Below the pieces are notes generated by a model. The model was not told the DNA's origin. It saw only the letters and a program-made list of their open reading frames with translations, and did no database searches. This document shows positions 33,793-43,073 of a DNA stretch of 64,000 nucleotides, piece by piece (position 1 is the stretch's first letter; every line of letters begins with the position of its first letter). The stretch spans positions 62,001 through 126,000 of the forward strand of contig NZ_SMRT01000015.1 in assembly GCF_004354045.1 (NCBI RefSeq), read 5' to 3'. The stretch comes from Paenibacillus piri. Lineage in GTDB: Bacteria > Bacillota > Bacilli > Paenibacillales > NBRC-103111. Both the position numbers and the translations under genes were made by a program.

Positions 33793-34682
33793 GCGGCTCC
33801 GGGCTTCTCTTGGATTCCGACCTGATGCTGCGCCTGGACGCGCTGCAGCTCGCGGCGAAAAACAGGGTGCGCGGCACGATGCAGGGCAAGCGCCGGTCGC
33901 GTCAGCTCGGCTCATCGCTGGAATTTGCCGATTACCGGCTGTATACGCCCGGCGACGATACGCGCCAATTCGACTGGAACGTGTTCGGGCGCACCGGCAA
34001 GCCGTTTATTAAGCAGTTTATGGACGAACAGGAGCTGCAGGTCAATCTCTATATCGATTGCTCGCAGTCGATGGATTTTGGGGCAGGCTCGGCGAACAAG
34101 TTTTTGTATGCCCGGCAGCTTGCCGCAAGCATCGGGTATATCGCGCTTGCCGGATATGACAGGGTGAGTGCACGGCTGTTCAGCGACCGGATCGGCCGGC
34201 AGCTGCCGATGCTGCGGGGCAAAGGGTCGATGCACCGGCTTATGCAGTTTTTGGAGCAGGCGGCCGTAGAGCCGTCGGGCGACATGGCTGCGGCGATGAT
34301 GCAGCCGTCCCAGCTTCCGAGACAGCCGGGTGTGACCTGGCTGTTTTCCGATTTTTTGTACGAATCCGGGATTGAGGAATCGCTCTCGTATTTGCTTGCC
34401 GCCCGTCAGGAACTGGTCGTCGTGCAGGTGCTTTCCCCTCAGGAGATGAACCCCGAGCTGACCGGCGACCTGCGGCTGATCGACAGTGAGTCGCTGAGCG
34501 GCAAGGAGGTGGCCGTGACCGGCAGGGTCATCAAGGCATACCGGGAAGCGGTCGGGCAGTACACGCGCGGACTGCAGCGTTTTTGCCACGAACGCGGCAT
34601 GGGCTATGTGCTGACGGTTACGGATACGCCGCTGCTCGACACCGTGCAGCGCGCTTTCCGGCAGGGTGGTCTGCTGCTATAA
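33789..34682 (+). CDS. DUF58 domain protein
   Basis: The 297-aa protein contains the DUF58 signature LEFADYRLYTPGDDTRQFDWNV at about residues 44-65, followed by GRTGKPFIKQFMDEQELQVN and a VWA-like core with DCSQSMDFG (a MIDAS-type DxSxS). DUF58 proteins are obligate neighbours of MoxR ATPases and are probably their VWA-fold adaptors. It is cytoplasmic, with no membrane segment, unlike many DUF58 members. Translationally coupled to moxR through ATGA. The next operon gene is 500 bp away because a MITE-like palindrome lies in between. Confidence 0.9.
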   Translation: MSGSGLLLDSDLMLRLDALQLAAKNRVRGTMQGKRRSRQLGSSLEFADYRLYTPGDDTRQFDWNVFGRTGKPFIKQFMDEQELQVNLYIDCSQSMDFGAGSANKFLYARQLAASIGYIALAGYDRVSARLFSDRIGRQLPMLRGKGSMHRLMQFLEQAAVEPSGDMAAAMMQPSQLPRQPGVTWLFSDFLYESGIEESLSYLLAARQELVVVQVLSPQEMNPELTGDLRLIDSESLSGKEVAVTGRVIKAYREAVGQYTRGLQRFCHERGMGYVLTVTDTPLLDTVQRAFRQGGLLL

Positions 34683-34796
34683 ACGGCCATACTCGGGAAA
34701 CGAACTCCGGGGACTGAAAATTACATTTTATACCATAACTATCATGCAATACAGTGGAGGAAAGCCTCTTTCAGAGTACGGCGTAACGGACCGAGA

Positions 34797-34955
34797 GAGA
34801 CTGTCGATTAATAGGGATAAGGGCTTGGAGAATGGCTTCAGGGCGAGTTTTTTATTGCCTTGACACAGAAAAGTGTAATCAAATCAAGGCAATAAAACGT
34901 GTTTGAGCTTCGAAGCATCTCCAAAACCTGTTCCCGTCTTTTAATCGACAGTCTC
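34797..34955. mobile_element. R2 full-length MITE-like palindromic element
   Basis: The 159-bp element has perfect 15-bp terminal inverted repeats (GAGACTGTCGATTAA / TTAATCGACAGTCTC). An imperfect extension of the repeats runs to about 45 bp each side (GGGATAAGGGCTTGGAGAA against the complement of TCTCCAAAACCTGTTCCC). A central perfect 14-bp hairpin (TTTTATTGCCTTGA / TCAAGGCAATAAAA, 34850-34897) sits inside. It has no coding capacity and the whole element can fold as one stem. No clear target-site duplication was seen. The flanks (34683-34796 and 34956-35165) show no gene; the right flank contains the short word TGTCCTGGT twice. Confidence 0.75.
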
Positions 34956-35181
34956 CGAGATGCCGTTATTTGTCCTGGTTTTAGTCTTTTGACATTTGAA
35001 CGGCCAGGAGAGACGTTATCCGTCCGGCCAGTCGTCTTGGAACCATTTTTAGCAAAATAACGTTTCCCGGTATCCGCTACATTTGAAAACCGTTCGTTTA
35101 GGCGTAAATAAGTGTCCTGGTGTCCGTTAGGGAGGCATGATGGACGTTTCGCATCGACATCAAAGTTGGAGGTGACCGCAA

Positions 35182-37341
35182 GTGCAATTTCAATCGCTGC
35201 TCAGCCTTTGGTTCGGGTTGACGCTGCCTGTGATCGTCCTCATGTACATATTGAAGCGCAAATATGCCGATACCGTCGTGCCGAGCCACTTGCTGTGGAA
35301 CCGGGTGCTGCGCAATCTCGAGGCGAACACCCCGTGGCAAAAGCTGCGCAACAACCTGCTGCTCCTGCTGCAGCTGCTCATCGCAGCTTTGCTGGTGCTC
35401 GCTTTGATGCAGCCTTTTGTCTGGAGCTCCGGCGGAGTAAAAAATCATGTCGTCATTGTGCTCGACCGTTCGGTCAGCATGGATGCGCTGACGGCCGGCA
35501 ATGACGAGAACGGACAACGTCTCACCCGGCTGGAGCAGGCCAAGCGGGACATTATCCAACTGGTGAAAAAGGAAGCCTCCGGCAGCGCGGTCACGCTGAT
35601 CGCCATGGGCGGCGAGCCGGATGTGCTCGTATCCCGTGAAGTCCGGAGCGATGAGATTCAGGCGGCATTGGATGCGGTCACCCCTTTTTACGGCAAAACG
35701 GCTTATAAAGAAACGATGTCGTTGGCGGCTGCGCTCACCCAGGACGACAAAGACTCGGAAATCCGGGTGTTTACGGATGGCAGGTGGACGGAGTCTCCGG
35801 CGGGACTTGTATTTCACGTTCCGGTGATCGTGGTGCGGGAGGGCCAGGAAGGCAGCGTAGACAATGTGCGTGTCGTTCAGTTCGGCGTCAAGCTGTCCGG
35901 AAGCGCGGCTTCCGACAATGCATCTGCCGGTTTTGCCGGCGTTGCGGGAGGTGGCGCCTCGCAAAGCGCGGCAGCGGCCGGCTTGCGTACAGACGCGGGT
36001 TCAGAGCAGGTGACTGCCGTCGCAATGCTGAAAAATGAAGGCTCCAACAAGAAGGAGCTTGATATCGAGCTCTACAACGGCGGCAGCCTGGGAGAGACAC
36101 GCCGCGAAATACTGCAGCCGGGCGAGCAGAAAAGCGTCTACTTCGACAATCTGGCAGCGGCCGATTATTACAAGCTGTCTGTCCAGGCGGAGGGGGATGC
36201 GTTGGCGGCCGATAATCAGGCGTTCGCTTTTTTGCCTGGAGAGCGGACAAAGAAAGTGCTGCTTGTAACGGAAGGCAACGTTTTTCTGGAAAAAGCGCTG
36301 CAGCTGTCGCATGCGGAGGTGACCAAGCTGCAGAGCGGAGGGACGGAGCCGCTGACACCGCCGCGCAATGCGGTGGATATGATCGTGCTGGACTCGGTGA
36401 AGGCCGAAGCGATTGCAGGCAAGGCATGGCAGGAGCTGCTGGCGCAAAAGCCGGTCTGGTACATACGTACTCCGGCGCAAACGGCCGAGGTGAATGTGGC
36501 GGCGGGTGAATATCAAATCAGCGACCATCCGGTAACGCAATATATTCGTCTGCAGGATACGCATATTGCGAGGCTGCAGCAGGTCGAGGCCGTACCGTGG
36601 GGCAAGGCGGTTATTTCATTGGGCCTGCAGCCGATCGTCTACGCGGGTACGGATCAAGGGCAGCCGAAGCTGCTGTTCGCATTCGACCTGCATCAGTCCG
36701 ATCTTCCGTTGCGTTCGGAATTTCCGGTACTCGTGCAAAATGCGGTCGAGTGGATGGGCAGCCGCCAAGCGGCAAGCTTGGGCAGAGCGGTCGCGGGAAG
36801 CCGCATCGACATTCCGCTGTCCGGTAAAACCGCAGCGGCCGAATGGCGGCCGCTTGACGTGATCGGCAAACCGGCGAGCGCGATCGCCGCCGAGAAAGCG
36901 GAAGGCGCGGTAACGAGCAGCCAGCCGGTGCCGAACCGGCCGGGGCTGTACCAGTTCGTTGAGCATCCGGCCGCGGGCGCGGCTTCTTCGGATGCAAACG
37001 CGGCGGCTGAACGCCGCACATATCTGGAAGTGATTGCCGATCCGCAGGAATCGGCCGCCGCGCCGCCGCAGAAGCTTGTTTTCGCCATGCCTGACGCTGC
37101 AGGCGCGCAGTCGGATTCCCGTGCAAGAGCAGGTGCGGGGACAGACGGGACGGCTCCGCCGCAGCCTGCTTCCGATCCGGGCGGCGTCCAAACGGACACG
37201 GACAAAGCGGCGGCCCCGGTCCATTCGTCCGAAACGGATGGAGGCCGGTCACTGTACCCGCTGGTACGCTGGATCGCGCTGCTGGTCACAATCCTGATGT
37301 TTGTGGAATGGGGGGTGTACCGGCGTGGGACTTCAATTTAA
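35182..37341 (+). CDS. BatA/VWA-domain membrane protein
   Basis: The 719-aa protein starts with an Aerotolerance-type (BatA N-terminal) helix (LWFGLTLPVIVLMYILKRK) and the conserved VPSHLLWNRVLRNLEANTPWQKLRNN before a second helix. A VWA domain (VVIVLDRSVSMDA, with MIDAS residues DxSxS) covers about 85-220. An extracellular beta-rich and GATase-like part follows (DMIVLDSVKAEAIAGKAWQE), then a low-complexity Ala-rich segment and a C-terminal helix (WIALLVTILMFVEWGVY). GTG 35182 has GGAGGTG upstream. It belongs to the MoxR/DUF58 operon and overlaps the next gene by 17 bp. Confidence 0.85.
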   Translation: MQFQSLLSLWFGLTLPVIVLMYILKRKYADTVVPSHLLWNRVLRNLEANTPWQKLRNNLLLLLQLLIAALLVLALMQPFVWSSGGVKNHVVIVLDRSVSMDALTAGNDENGQRLTRLEQAKRDIIQLVKKEASGSAVTLIAMGGEPDVLVSREVRSDEIQAALDAVTPFYGKTAYKETMSLAAALTQDDKDSEIRVFTDGRWTESPAGLVFHVPVIVVREGQEGSVDNVRVVQFGVKLSGSAASDNASAGFAGVAGGGASQSAAAAGLRTDAGSEQVTAVAMLKNEGSNKKELDIELYNGGSLGETRREILQPGEQKSVYFDNLAAADYYKLSVQAEGDALAADNQAFAFLPGERTKKVLLVTEGNVFLEKALQLSHAEVTKLQSGGTEPLTPPRNAVDMIVLDSVKAEAIAGKAWQELLAQKPVWYIRTPAQTAEVNVAAGEYQISDHPVTQYIRLQDTHIARLQQVEAVPWGKAVISLGLQPIVYAGTDQGQPKLLFAFDLHQSDLPLRSEFPVLVQNAVEWMGSRQAASLGRAVAGSRIDIPLSGKTAAAEWRPLDVIGKPASAIAAEKAEGAVTSSQPVPNRPGLYQFVEHPAAGAASSDANAAAERRTYLEVIADPQESAAAPPQKLVFAMPDAAGAQSDSRARAGAGTDGTAPPQPASDPGGVQTDTDKAAAPVHSSETDGGRSLYPLVRWIALLVTILMFVEWGVYRRGTSI

Positions 37342-40288
37342 GGAGCCGTTGTTTTTGCTGCTGCTTGTTCCGTTGGCCGTCTTTGCCATGTGGATGTGGC
37401 GAACGAAGCTGCAGCTGACCGGCACCCGCAAAGCGCTGGCTGTCGGCTTGCGAACGGTGATTTTACTGCTGCTCGTTTTATCGCTCAGCGGCGTCCAATG
37501 GTATGTGACACTGGAGCAAAAGGCGATCTACTACGTCGTCGACCGCTCGGCGAGCATGCCGTCGGATAAAGCGTACGGGCAATGGCTGAAGGCATCGTCC
37601 GACGCCAAGGCGAAGGACGATCAGGTCGGCGTCATCGCCACCGGTCTGGATGCGATTGTCGAGCGCAGTTTGTCGCCGCAGCATTTGAACGGGTTCAGCT
37701 TCACCGGACAGATCAACGGACAGTTCAGCAATTTGGCGCAGGGACTGCAGCTGGCCGGCTCGATGATGCCGGAGCAGGCAGCGCCGCGGGTCGTGCTGGT
37801 GACCGACGGCAGCGAGAATGTCGGCGACATGCTGCGGCAGGGGAAGCTGATGAAGGATAAAGGGATTCCCGTCGATATATTGCCGCTGTCCGGTCCCGCG
37901 AAGAAAGACGTTGCGATCGACAGCCTTAAGCTGCCGGAAAAGCTGTACCAAGGCGAGAAATATGCATTGGAAATTACGATTGCGAGCACGTTCGCCGGTA
38001 CCGGGGAGCTGCGCATTTATGAAGAAAATCAGGAAATATCGAAGCAAACGGTGACGGTGGAGCGGGGAGAGAATCGTTTTGCGCTGCAAAGCCTGGCGAA
38101 GGAAGCGGGCTTTCACCGCTACCGGGCGGAGTTGTATTTTGCCGAGGATGAACAGGCCGAGAACAATACCGGCTACGCCTTCAGCCGCGTGACCGGTCCG
38201 CCCAAAGTGCTTGTCGTCGAAGGTGTGCCGGGCAGCTCCGGCAACATCGAGTCCGTGCTCAAGTCGAGCTTTATCGGGTACGAGGTCATTCCGCCGGAAA
38301 TGCTCTCGCGGGATATGGCCAACTATGCCGCTTACGACAGCATCATTTTAAACAATGTGTCGGCTACGCGCATCTCCGGCCCGCAAATGGATATGATCGA
38401 GACGGCGGTCGCAAGCTACGGCATAGGGCTGGTCATGCTGGGCGGCGAGGACAGCTACGGCATGGGCGGTTATTTCAAGACGCCGATTGAAAAAGCGCTG
38501 CCGGTCTACATGGACCTGCAGGGCAAACGGGAAATTCCTTCGCTCGGCCTGATTCTCGTCATCGACCGTTCCGGAAGCATGGACGGCGGCAAGCTGGAGC
38601 TGGCCAAGGAAGCCGCGATGCGCACGGTCGAGCTGATGCGTGAAAAAGATTCCGTCGGCGTCGTCGCCTTCGATTCCACCCCGTGGTGGGTCGTCGAGCC
38701 GCAAAAGCTGACCGACCGCAAAAAAGTGCTGGAGCAAATACAATCGATTCAACCGGCCGGAGGGACGGAAATTTATACGGCGGTGGATGAAGCTTATCAG
38801 CGGATGCTGAAGGTGGAAGCGCAGCGCAGGCATATCATCCTGCTGACGGACGGCCAGTCGGCGACGAACCAAAGCTATGAGCAGCTGACGTCGAACATGC
38901 TGAAACACAACATCACGCTGTCGTCGGTCGCCGTAGGCGAAGGTGCGGATGTGCAGCTGCTTGAATCGCTCGCGAAAATGGCCAAAGGGCGGTTTTACTA
39001 TACGAATGACCAGTCGACTTTGCCAGCGATTTTTAGCCGGGAGGCGGTCATGATGGCGCGGACGTACATTGTCGACCAACCGTTTGTTCCGGCGCTGGGG
39101 CAGACGGGCGACTGGAACGGGCTGTTCGGGGACGGCGTGCCTAAAATCAACGCCTATGTGGCGGTGACGCCCAAGGAGACGGCGGAGGTTGCCTTGATGA
39201 GCCCGGAGCCGGATCCGCTGCTTGCCCGCTGGCAGTACGGCTCAGGCCGCAGTGTTGCCTGGACGAGCGACATTACGGGGAAATGGTCGGGCGACTGGAT
39301 TAGCTGGGAACGGTTTTCCAGCGTGTTCAGTCAAATTATCAAATGGACGTTCCCGCAGTTTCAGGCTTCGCCGTTTACGCTATCCTCGCGTTTGGAGGGC
39401 AATGCCGCCAAGCTTGAGCTGAAGAGCAGCCAGTCCGGCCTCAAGGGCGACGTTCACGCATCGATCACGGACGATACGCTCGGCCGGACGGAGCTTCAAC
39501 TGACCCCGACGGCTCCTGGCGAATACGAGTCGCAGATGACAGTGCAAAAGCCCGGGGTGTATTTGGCCAAGATCGACGTGAAGGATGCCGCCGATCCGGA
39601 CAAGAGCGCAGCCGGCTTCACGACCGGCTTCGTCATTCCGTATTCGCCGGAATACCGGATTCATCCGGCGGATTCCGGGGCCAAGCTGAAACAGCTGGCC
39701 GAACTGACGGGCGGAAGGCTGCTGTCGCTCGACCGGCCGGAGGAAGTATTTCAAGGCGCGGTTCATCCGAAAAGGCAGCCGCATGATATGGCAGCGGCGC
39801 TGCTGATCGCCGCGCTCCTGCTCTGGCTGCTCGACATCGCGGTTCGCCGGCTGTCGATCCCTTGGGATCGGGCGGCCATCCTGTGGACGGCCTTCCGCCC
39901 CGGCCGCCGACGGCTCCAGCCCGAGCCGTCAGCCGTCGCAGCCGGACTCGAGCGGCTGCAGCAGCGCAAGCGCAGAGCCGCCGGGCTGCAGCGTGCGGCT
40001 CAACAATCCGCGGGCAGCGGAACGACGCTGCTCGAACGCGGCGCATCGGCGGCTCGCTCAGCCGATGGAGCCGGCTCCGGCGCCGCGGCTTCGGCGCCGG
40101 CCGGCCAAGCCAGCGCCCCGTCAGGCGCTGGCGGAGCTGCATCGCCGCCGCGCGCAGGCGGCGGTGCGGCCTCGATGCCGCAGGGTCCGGCATCGGCAGC
40201 GTCTCCGGCTGCGCCCGGCACGCAGCCGGATGCGGCCGAGCAGACGATGAACCGTCTGCTTGCCGCCAAAAACCGCAGGCGCCGGTAA
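37325..40288 (+). CDS. large membrane protein with two VWA domains
   Basis: The 987-aa protein has two N-terminal helices (FLLLLVPLAVFAMWMWRT and AVGLRTVILLLLVLSLSGVQ). A first VWA domain begins at YYVVDRSASMPS. A GATase-like segment follows (LVMLGGEDSYGMGGYFKTPI), then a second, canonical VWA domain (LILVIDRSGSMDGGK, later GGTEIYTA and LLTDGQSAT) at about 415-600. A C-terminal helix (AALLIAALLLWLLDIAVRR) leads into a 150-residue Ala/Gly/Pro-rich cytoplasmic tail. GTG 37325 follows GGGGGGTG by 8 bases. It is the last gene of the MoxR-linked set and probably a partner that MoxR remodels. Confidence 0.87.
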   Translation: MGLQFKEPLFLLLLVPLAVFAMWMWRTKLQLTGTRKALAVGLRTVILLLLVLSLSGVQWYVTLEQKAIYYVVDRSASMPSDKAYGQWLKASSDAKAKDDQVGVIATGLDAIVERSLSPQHLNGFSFTGQINGQFSNLAQGLQLAGSMMPEQAAPRVVLVTDGSENVGDMLRQGKLMKDKGIPVDILPLSGPAKKDVAIDSLKLPEKLYQGEKYALEITIASTFAGTGELRIYEENQEISKQTVTVERGENRFALQSLAKEAGFHRYRAELYFAEDEQAENNTGYAFSRVTGPPKVLVVEGVPGSSGNIESVLKSSFIGYEVIPPEMLSRDMANYAAYDSIILNNVSATRISGPQMDMIETAVASYGIGLVMLGGEDSYGMGGYFKTPIEKALPVYMDLQGKREIPSLGLILVIDRSGSMDGGKLELAKEAAMRTVELMREKDSVGVVAFDSTPWWVVEPQKLTDRKKVLEQIQSIQPAGGTEIYTAVDEAYQRMLKVEAQRRHIILLTDGQSATNQSYEQLTSNMLKHNITLSSVAVGEGADVQLLESLAKMAKGRFYYTNDQSTLPAIFSREAVMMARTYIVDQPFVPALGQTGDWNGLFGDGVPKINAYVAVTPKETAEVALMSPEPDPLLARWQYGSGRSVAWTSDITGKWSGDWISWERFSSVFSQIIKWTFPQFQASPFTLSSRLEGNAAKLELKSSQSGLKGDVHASITDDTLGRTELQLTPTAPGEYESQMTVQKPGVYLAKIDVKDAADPDKSAAGFTTGFVIPYSPEYRIHPADSGAKLKQLAELTGGRLLSLDRPEEVFQGAVHPKRQPHDMAAALLIAALLLWLLDIAVRRLSIPWDRAAILWTAFRPGRRRLQPEPSAVAAGLERLQQRKRRAAGLQRAAQQSAGSGTTLLERGASAARSADGAGSGAAASAPAGQASAPSGAGGAASPPRAGGGAASMPQGPASAASPAAPGTQPDAAEQTMNRLLAAKNRRRR

Positions 40289-40542
40289 CGGGCGGCGCCT
40301 TCTTTCGCACCGCTTATTTAGGACGCTTTACCGACCTTGACGAGCTCGCTCATCCGTAAGGCCTGCAACTGCAAAGCCGGTTGTTCGTTGTAAAGAACCG
40401 TTTTCTTACTATTGCTATGAAACTTTTATCACAGCCTGAGACCCGACGGGTCATAAACGGTTATCGTTGCGAGGCGAGCCTTTTTTCTATCCGGCCGGTT
40501 TGATGTATAATGAAAGCCAGTAGTGGAGGAAGGGATGAGGGT

Positions 40543-40848
40543 ATGAGCGACATGACGATTACCGCTTACAGCGTGGAGCAGGTGAAAGACCCGTTTGCGA
40601 TTTTGCCGGGGGAGCGGTATGAGTTTAAATTGGATATCGAAGTTCCCGAGGATGACGAGCTGTACTCCGAGCAAGGCTTATACGTGAGGGTCATTTACCG
40701 CGTTGAGGAGGGCCGGACGGGCGTAGTCAAATACGAGATTTTCGAGCGGGAAACGGAGCATTATCTCGATTTCGATCTGGAGGAAGAGGAAGAGGCGCTT
40801 ATCGACGGCTTTTGCAAAGAACATTTGCCGGGTGCGGACGCTGAATAG
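40543..40848 (+). CDS. small acidic DUF6509-like protein
   Basis: The 101-aa cytoplasmic protein is strongly acidic, with SVEQVKDPFAILPGERYEF near the start, LYVRVIYRVEEGRTGVVKYE in the middle and an Asp/Glu-rich end (YLDFDLEEEEEALIDGF). It looks like the DUF6509 family of Paenibacillus/Bacillus, with no known function. ATG 40543 is preferred, with GGAGGAAGGG upstream. TATAAT lies at 40506-40511. It is single and ends before a bidirectional terminator. The gap 40289-40542 holds nothing else that I recognise. Confidence 0.6.
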   Translation: MSDMTITAYSVEQVKDPFAILPGERYEFKLDIEVPEDDELYSEQGLYVRVIYRVEEGRTGVVKYEIFERETEHYLDFDLEEEEEALIDGFCKEHLPGADAE

Positions 40849-40940
40849 CGGGTTGTCTAACGGCCAATAGGTTGTTGCCTGGCATCAGGGCAGCCGCTGC
40901 GGCGGGATTGCAGTCTGAGTTTTAATCCTCGTCAAAACTG

Positions 40941-40990
40941 AAAAGACGCTTCCAAAACCACTGTTGATGTGGGGATGGGAGCGTCTTTTT
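40941..40990. terminator. bidirectional rho-independent terminator
   Basis: AAAAGACGCTTCC pairs with GGGAGCGTCTTTTT around a loop of about 23 bases. It serves the small acidic gene on the left and possibly the nucleotidyltransferase gene arriving from the right, although that stop is 130 bp away. Confidence 0.75.
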
Positions 40991-41119
40991 GTATGAGAGT
41001 TCATGTCGGGGCGGAGGTGGAAATCCGCGTACGCGGCTAAGCGGCTTCGCTTATTTTCGAACAGGGCGTATCCGCCTTCTAATGACCGTTTCCCGCAAAT
41101 CCGGGTTCCGTCAGCCGTG

Positions 41120-41746
41120 TCATGACTCCCAGGGGATAATGTTAAGCGCAGGCCAATTGGTCTGCCACCTGTGCACTTTCTTTTCATAAATCTCTTTTGT
41201 TATTTGGACCTTGTTTGCCCTTACGATCAAACCGAACAAGTCGTTCAAACCATAAGGGGCGTATACGTTCCATTGACCGTTGGCATCCTTTCGCAAACCG
41301 ATCGCCGAAGCTGTCGTAGGCCAAGTATTTATGGCATCTTCCAATGAAGCATATGGTCGTATAGGATAGCCGAAGTGCTGCTCGTACCATAAATGAACGC
41401 GGGCCTGATTTTTTATATCGATACGGATCGGCAGGTCGCCTAACGATTGGTTCACGTGGTTAATGACCTCACACTCTTTGTCATAGGATAAATCCGAATC
41501 AAAATAAACAAAATCAATATCGTTTATTCCGTTCGTCGAGGAAAATCCGCTGCAATGATTCCAAACCGTTTGGGCAATACAGCCCGCGCCAATATAATAG
41601 TGATCGATGTTCAAATGAGCGGCTTTATGGAATACGTTGTCCATAAGAGGGCTCGCCCCCATCATTTTCGTTAAATAATCCATTTGAACCAAAAGGTCTT
41701 TATTAAATGCAGGATGACATGACTCTCGATCCAGCTCCGTTTTCAT
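41120..41746 (-). CDS. NTP_transf_6 (DUF925) family nucleotidyltransferase-like protein
   Basis: The 208-aa protein has the family order: YYIGAGCIAQTVWNH, then the polymerase-beta-like acidic site NDIDFVYFDSDLSYD, then PIRIDIKNQARVHLWYEQHFG and a C-terminal FGLIVRANKVQITKEIYEKK. The fold is a minimal nucleotidyltransferase; substrates are unknown. ATG 41746 with GGGAGGG upstream is chosen; a frame extension to 41851 overlaps the previous gene and is not homologous. It follows the aminoglycoside phosphotransferase-like gene after 20 bp and is probably cotranscribed, a pairing that could suggest small-molecule modification. Confidence 0.8.
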   Translation of the reverse strand: MKTELDRESCHPAFNKDLLVQMDYLTKMMGASPLMDNVFHKAAHLNIDHYYIGAGCIAQTVWNHCSGFSSTNGINDIDFVYFDSDLSYDKECEVINHVNQSLGDLPIRIDIKNQARVHLWYEQHFGYPIRPYASLEDAINTWPTTASAIGLRKDANGQWNVYAPYGLNDLFGLIVRANKVQITKEIYEKKVHRWQTNWPALNIIPWES

Positions 41747-41766
41747 ACGGCTAGCCCTCCCTAAGT

Positions 41767-42753
41767 TTACAAGCTGTACAAGATGCTCTCCCCGGATAAA
41801 AAAGGAAGGCAATGCTTCGCGCATAATTGCGGCATACGTTCGCGAATCCACGGATGTACCCGTTCATTTTCCATGTGAAACGCGTAATATCCAAAAATCG
41901 CCAATAGCATGCATCCTTCCAATGCGGGGAAAACCGTCCCGGGCAGTTGGCCACTGTCATAATAGGCTTCAAGCAAACGGATTCGCCGTTGTGACGGAAC
42001 CATCAAAGCCGCCATGGCAACATCCAATACGTAATAACCGAATCCGAATAGGCCAAAATCGATAAAGCTGATTTCGCCGTCTTCCGTTAAGATGATATTG
42101 CCCAGGTTCAAATCGCCATGAATGATCCCCCGGCAGTCTTGCGACTCGTTCATACGTTCCAGACGGGAGTTGATGACCCGGATCGTATCCTTGACAACAC
42201 GGAAGTCCGAGAGGGCGATGAGGCCCGTCTCAACACCGAGTTGAATGCGCGAAAGCAGTTGATCGTTCCGTTCAATCCCTTGTACGGGCCGGGTCTCAGA
42301 GTGGACACGGTGACGATATTTACGAAAAAAACGGTGAAGCTCAGCGAGTTGAGCGCCTATTTTCCCGGCCAATTCCGCGTCAGCCGCAGCTTCCTTTTGC
42401 AAAGGACGGCCTTTTATCCATGTAAGCAGCGAACAATGGATCATGCTGCGTTCATGTTCTATTTTGGCAATCCAATGTCCATTGCGGTCGCGAACAGGCC
42501 GCTGCACGATAAGCTTCGTTTGGTCCGCCATGTCCGTCAACAGCTGAAGCTCGCTTAATAAACCGGGACCGGTATGCTGCAGCCCCGCCATATTTGGGGT
42601 AACCGGTTGATGCATGCGAAAGAGGTACTCGTTACCTGTTGCGCTATCGGTGACTTTGTAGGTTCTGTTTTCATTATGCCGAATGAATTCGATGCGGGGC
42701 CGATGAATTCCATAGCTGTCCAAAAGCTCGATAAGAGAATCGTTCGTCATCAA
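41767..42753 (-). CDS. APH-family phosphotransferase
   Basis: The 328-aa kinase-like protein has a nucleotide-binding N-lobe (FIRHNENRTYKV, EYLFRMHQP), the catalytic loop IIHGDLNLGNIIL with Asp and Asn, and the metal-binding ISFIDFGLFGFG. These match aminoglycoside/choline/homoserine kinase-like enzymes (APH superfamily). The acceptor cannot be predicted, and most such chromosomal genes are not resistance determinants. TTG 42753 lies 9 bases after GGAGG; ATG 42750 is the alternative. The upstream divergent region contains a short palindrome. Confidence 0.85.
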   Translation of the reverse strand: MMTNDSLIELLDSYGIHRPRIEFIRHNENRTYKVTDSATGNEYLFRMHQPVTPNMAGLQHTGPGLLSELQLLTDMADQTKLIVQRPVRDRNGHWIAKIEHERSMIHCSLLTWIKGRPLQKEAAADAELAGKIGAQLAELHRFFRKYRHRVHSETRPVQGIERNDQLLSRIQLGVETGLIALSDFRVVKDTIRVINSRLERMNESQDCRGIIHGDLNLGNIILTEDGEISFIDFGLFGFGYYVLDVAMAALMVPSQRRIRLLEAYYDSGQLPGTVFPALEGCMLLAIFGYYAFHMENERVHPWIRERMPQLCAKHCLPFLSGESILYSL

Positions 42754-42906
42754 TGGGCATTTCCTCCTTCAAAACCGTCCGTACATTAACGCCGAATTCG
42801 AGGCAAGCTTCATGGCGTAAACTTTCGCCTCCGGTTGATAACCGTCATCCATTCCATGGATCGTTGCGATTAAGGTATGTCACAATTCCGTTTATTTTTA
42901 TGACTA

Positions 42907-42921
42907 TGACAGTTCTTGTCA
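42907..42921. promoter_or_regulatory. short palindrome in a 320-bp intergenic region
   Basis: TGACA-GTTCT-TGTCA is a perfect inverted repeat about 150 bp before both the VOC-family gene and the divergent phosphotransferase gene. It could be an operator. The rest of 42754-43073 shows no gene, repeat or clear promoter. Confidence 0.35.
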
Positions 42922-43073
42922 CTATTATCATTTATGATGGGTACCAAGTCCAGTTAAACTTGACGAACCGAATTTATTATGAAGGGCGTGAAGCTAATGC
43001 AGTTTGGTTGACTTCAGGCATGAAAGAGTTGAGCGTCAATTTTCAAAATCAAAATCCAAGGAGCTGTATAACG

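Noticed and set aside
42753..43073. N-terminal extension of the VOC-family gene
   Set aside because: The added 107 residues are unrelated to the family. AAGGAG directly precedes the internal ATG at 43074.
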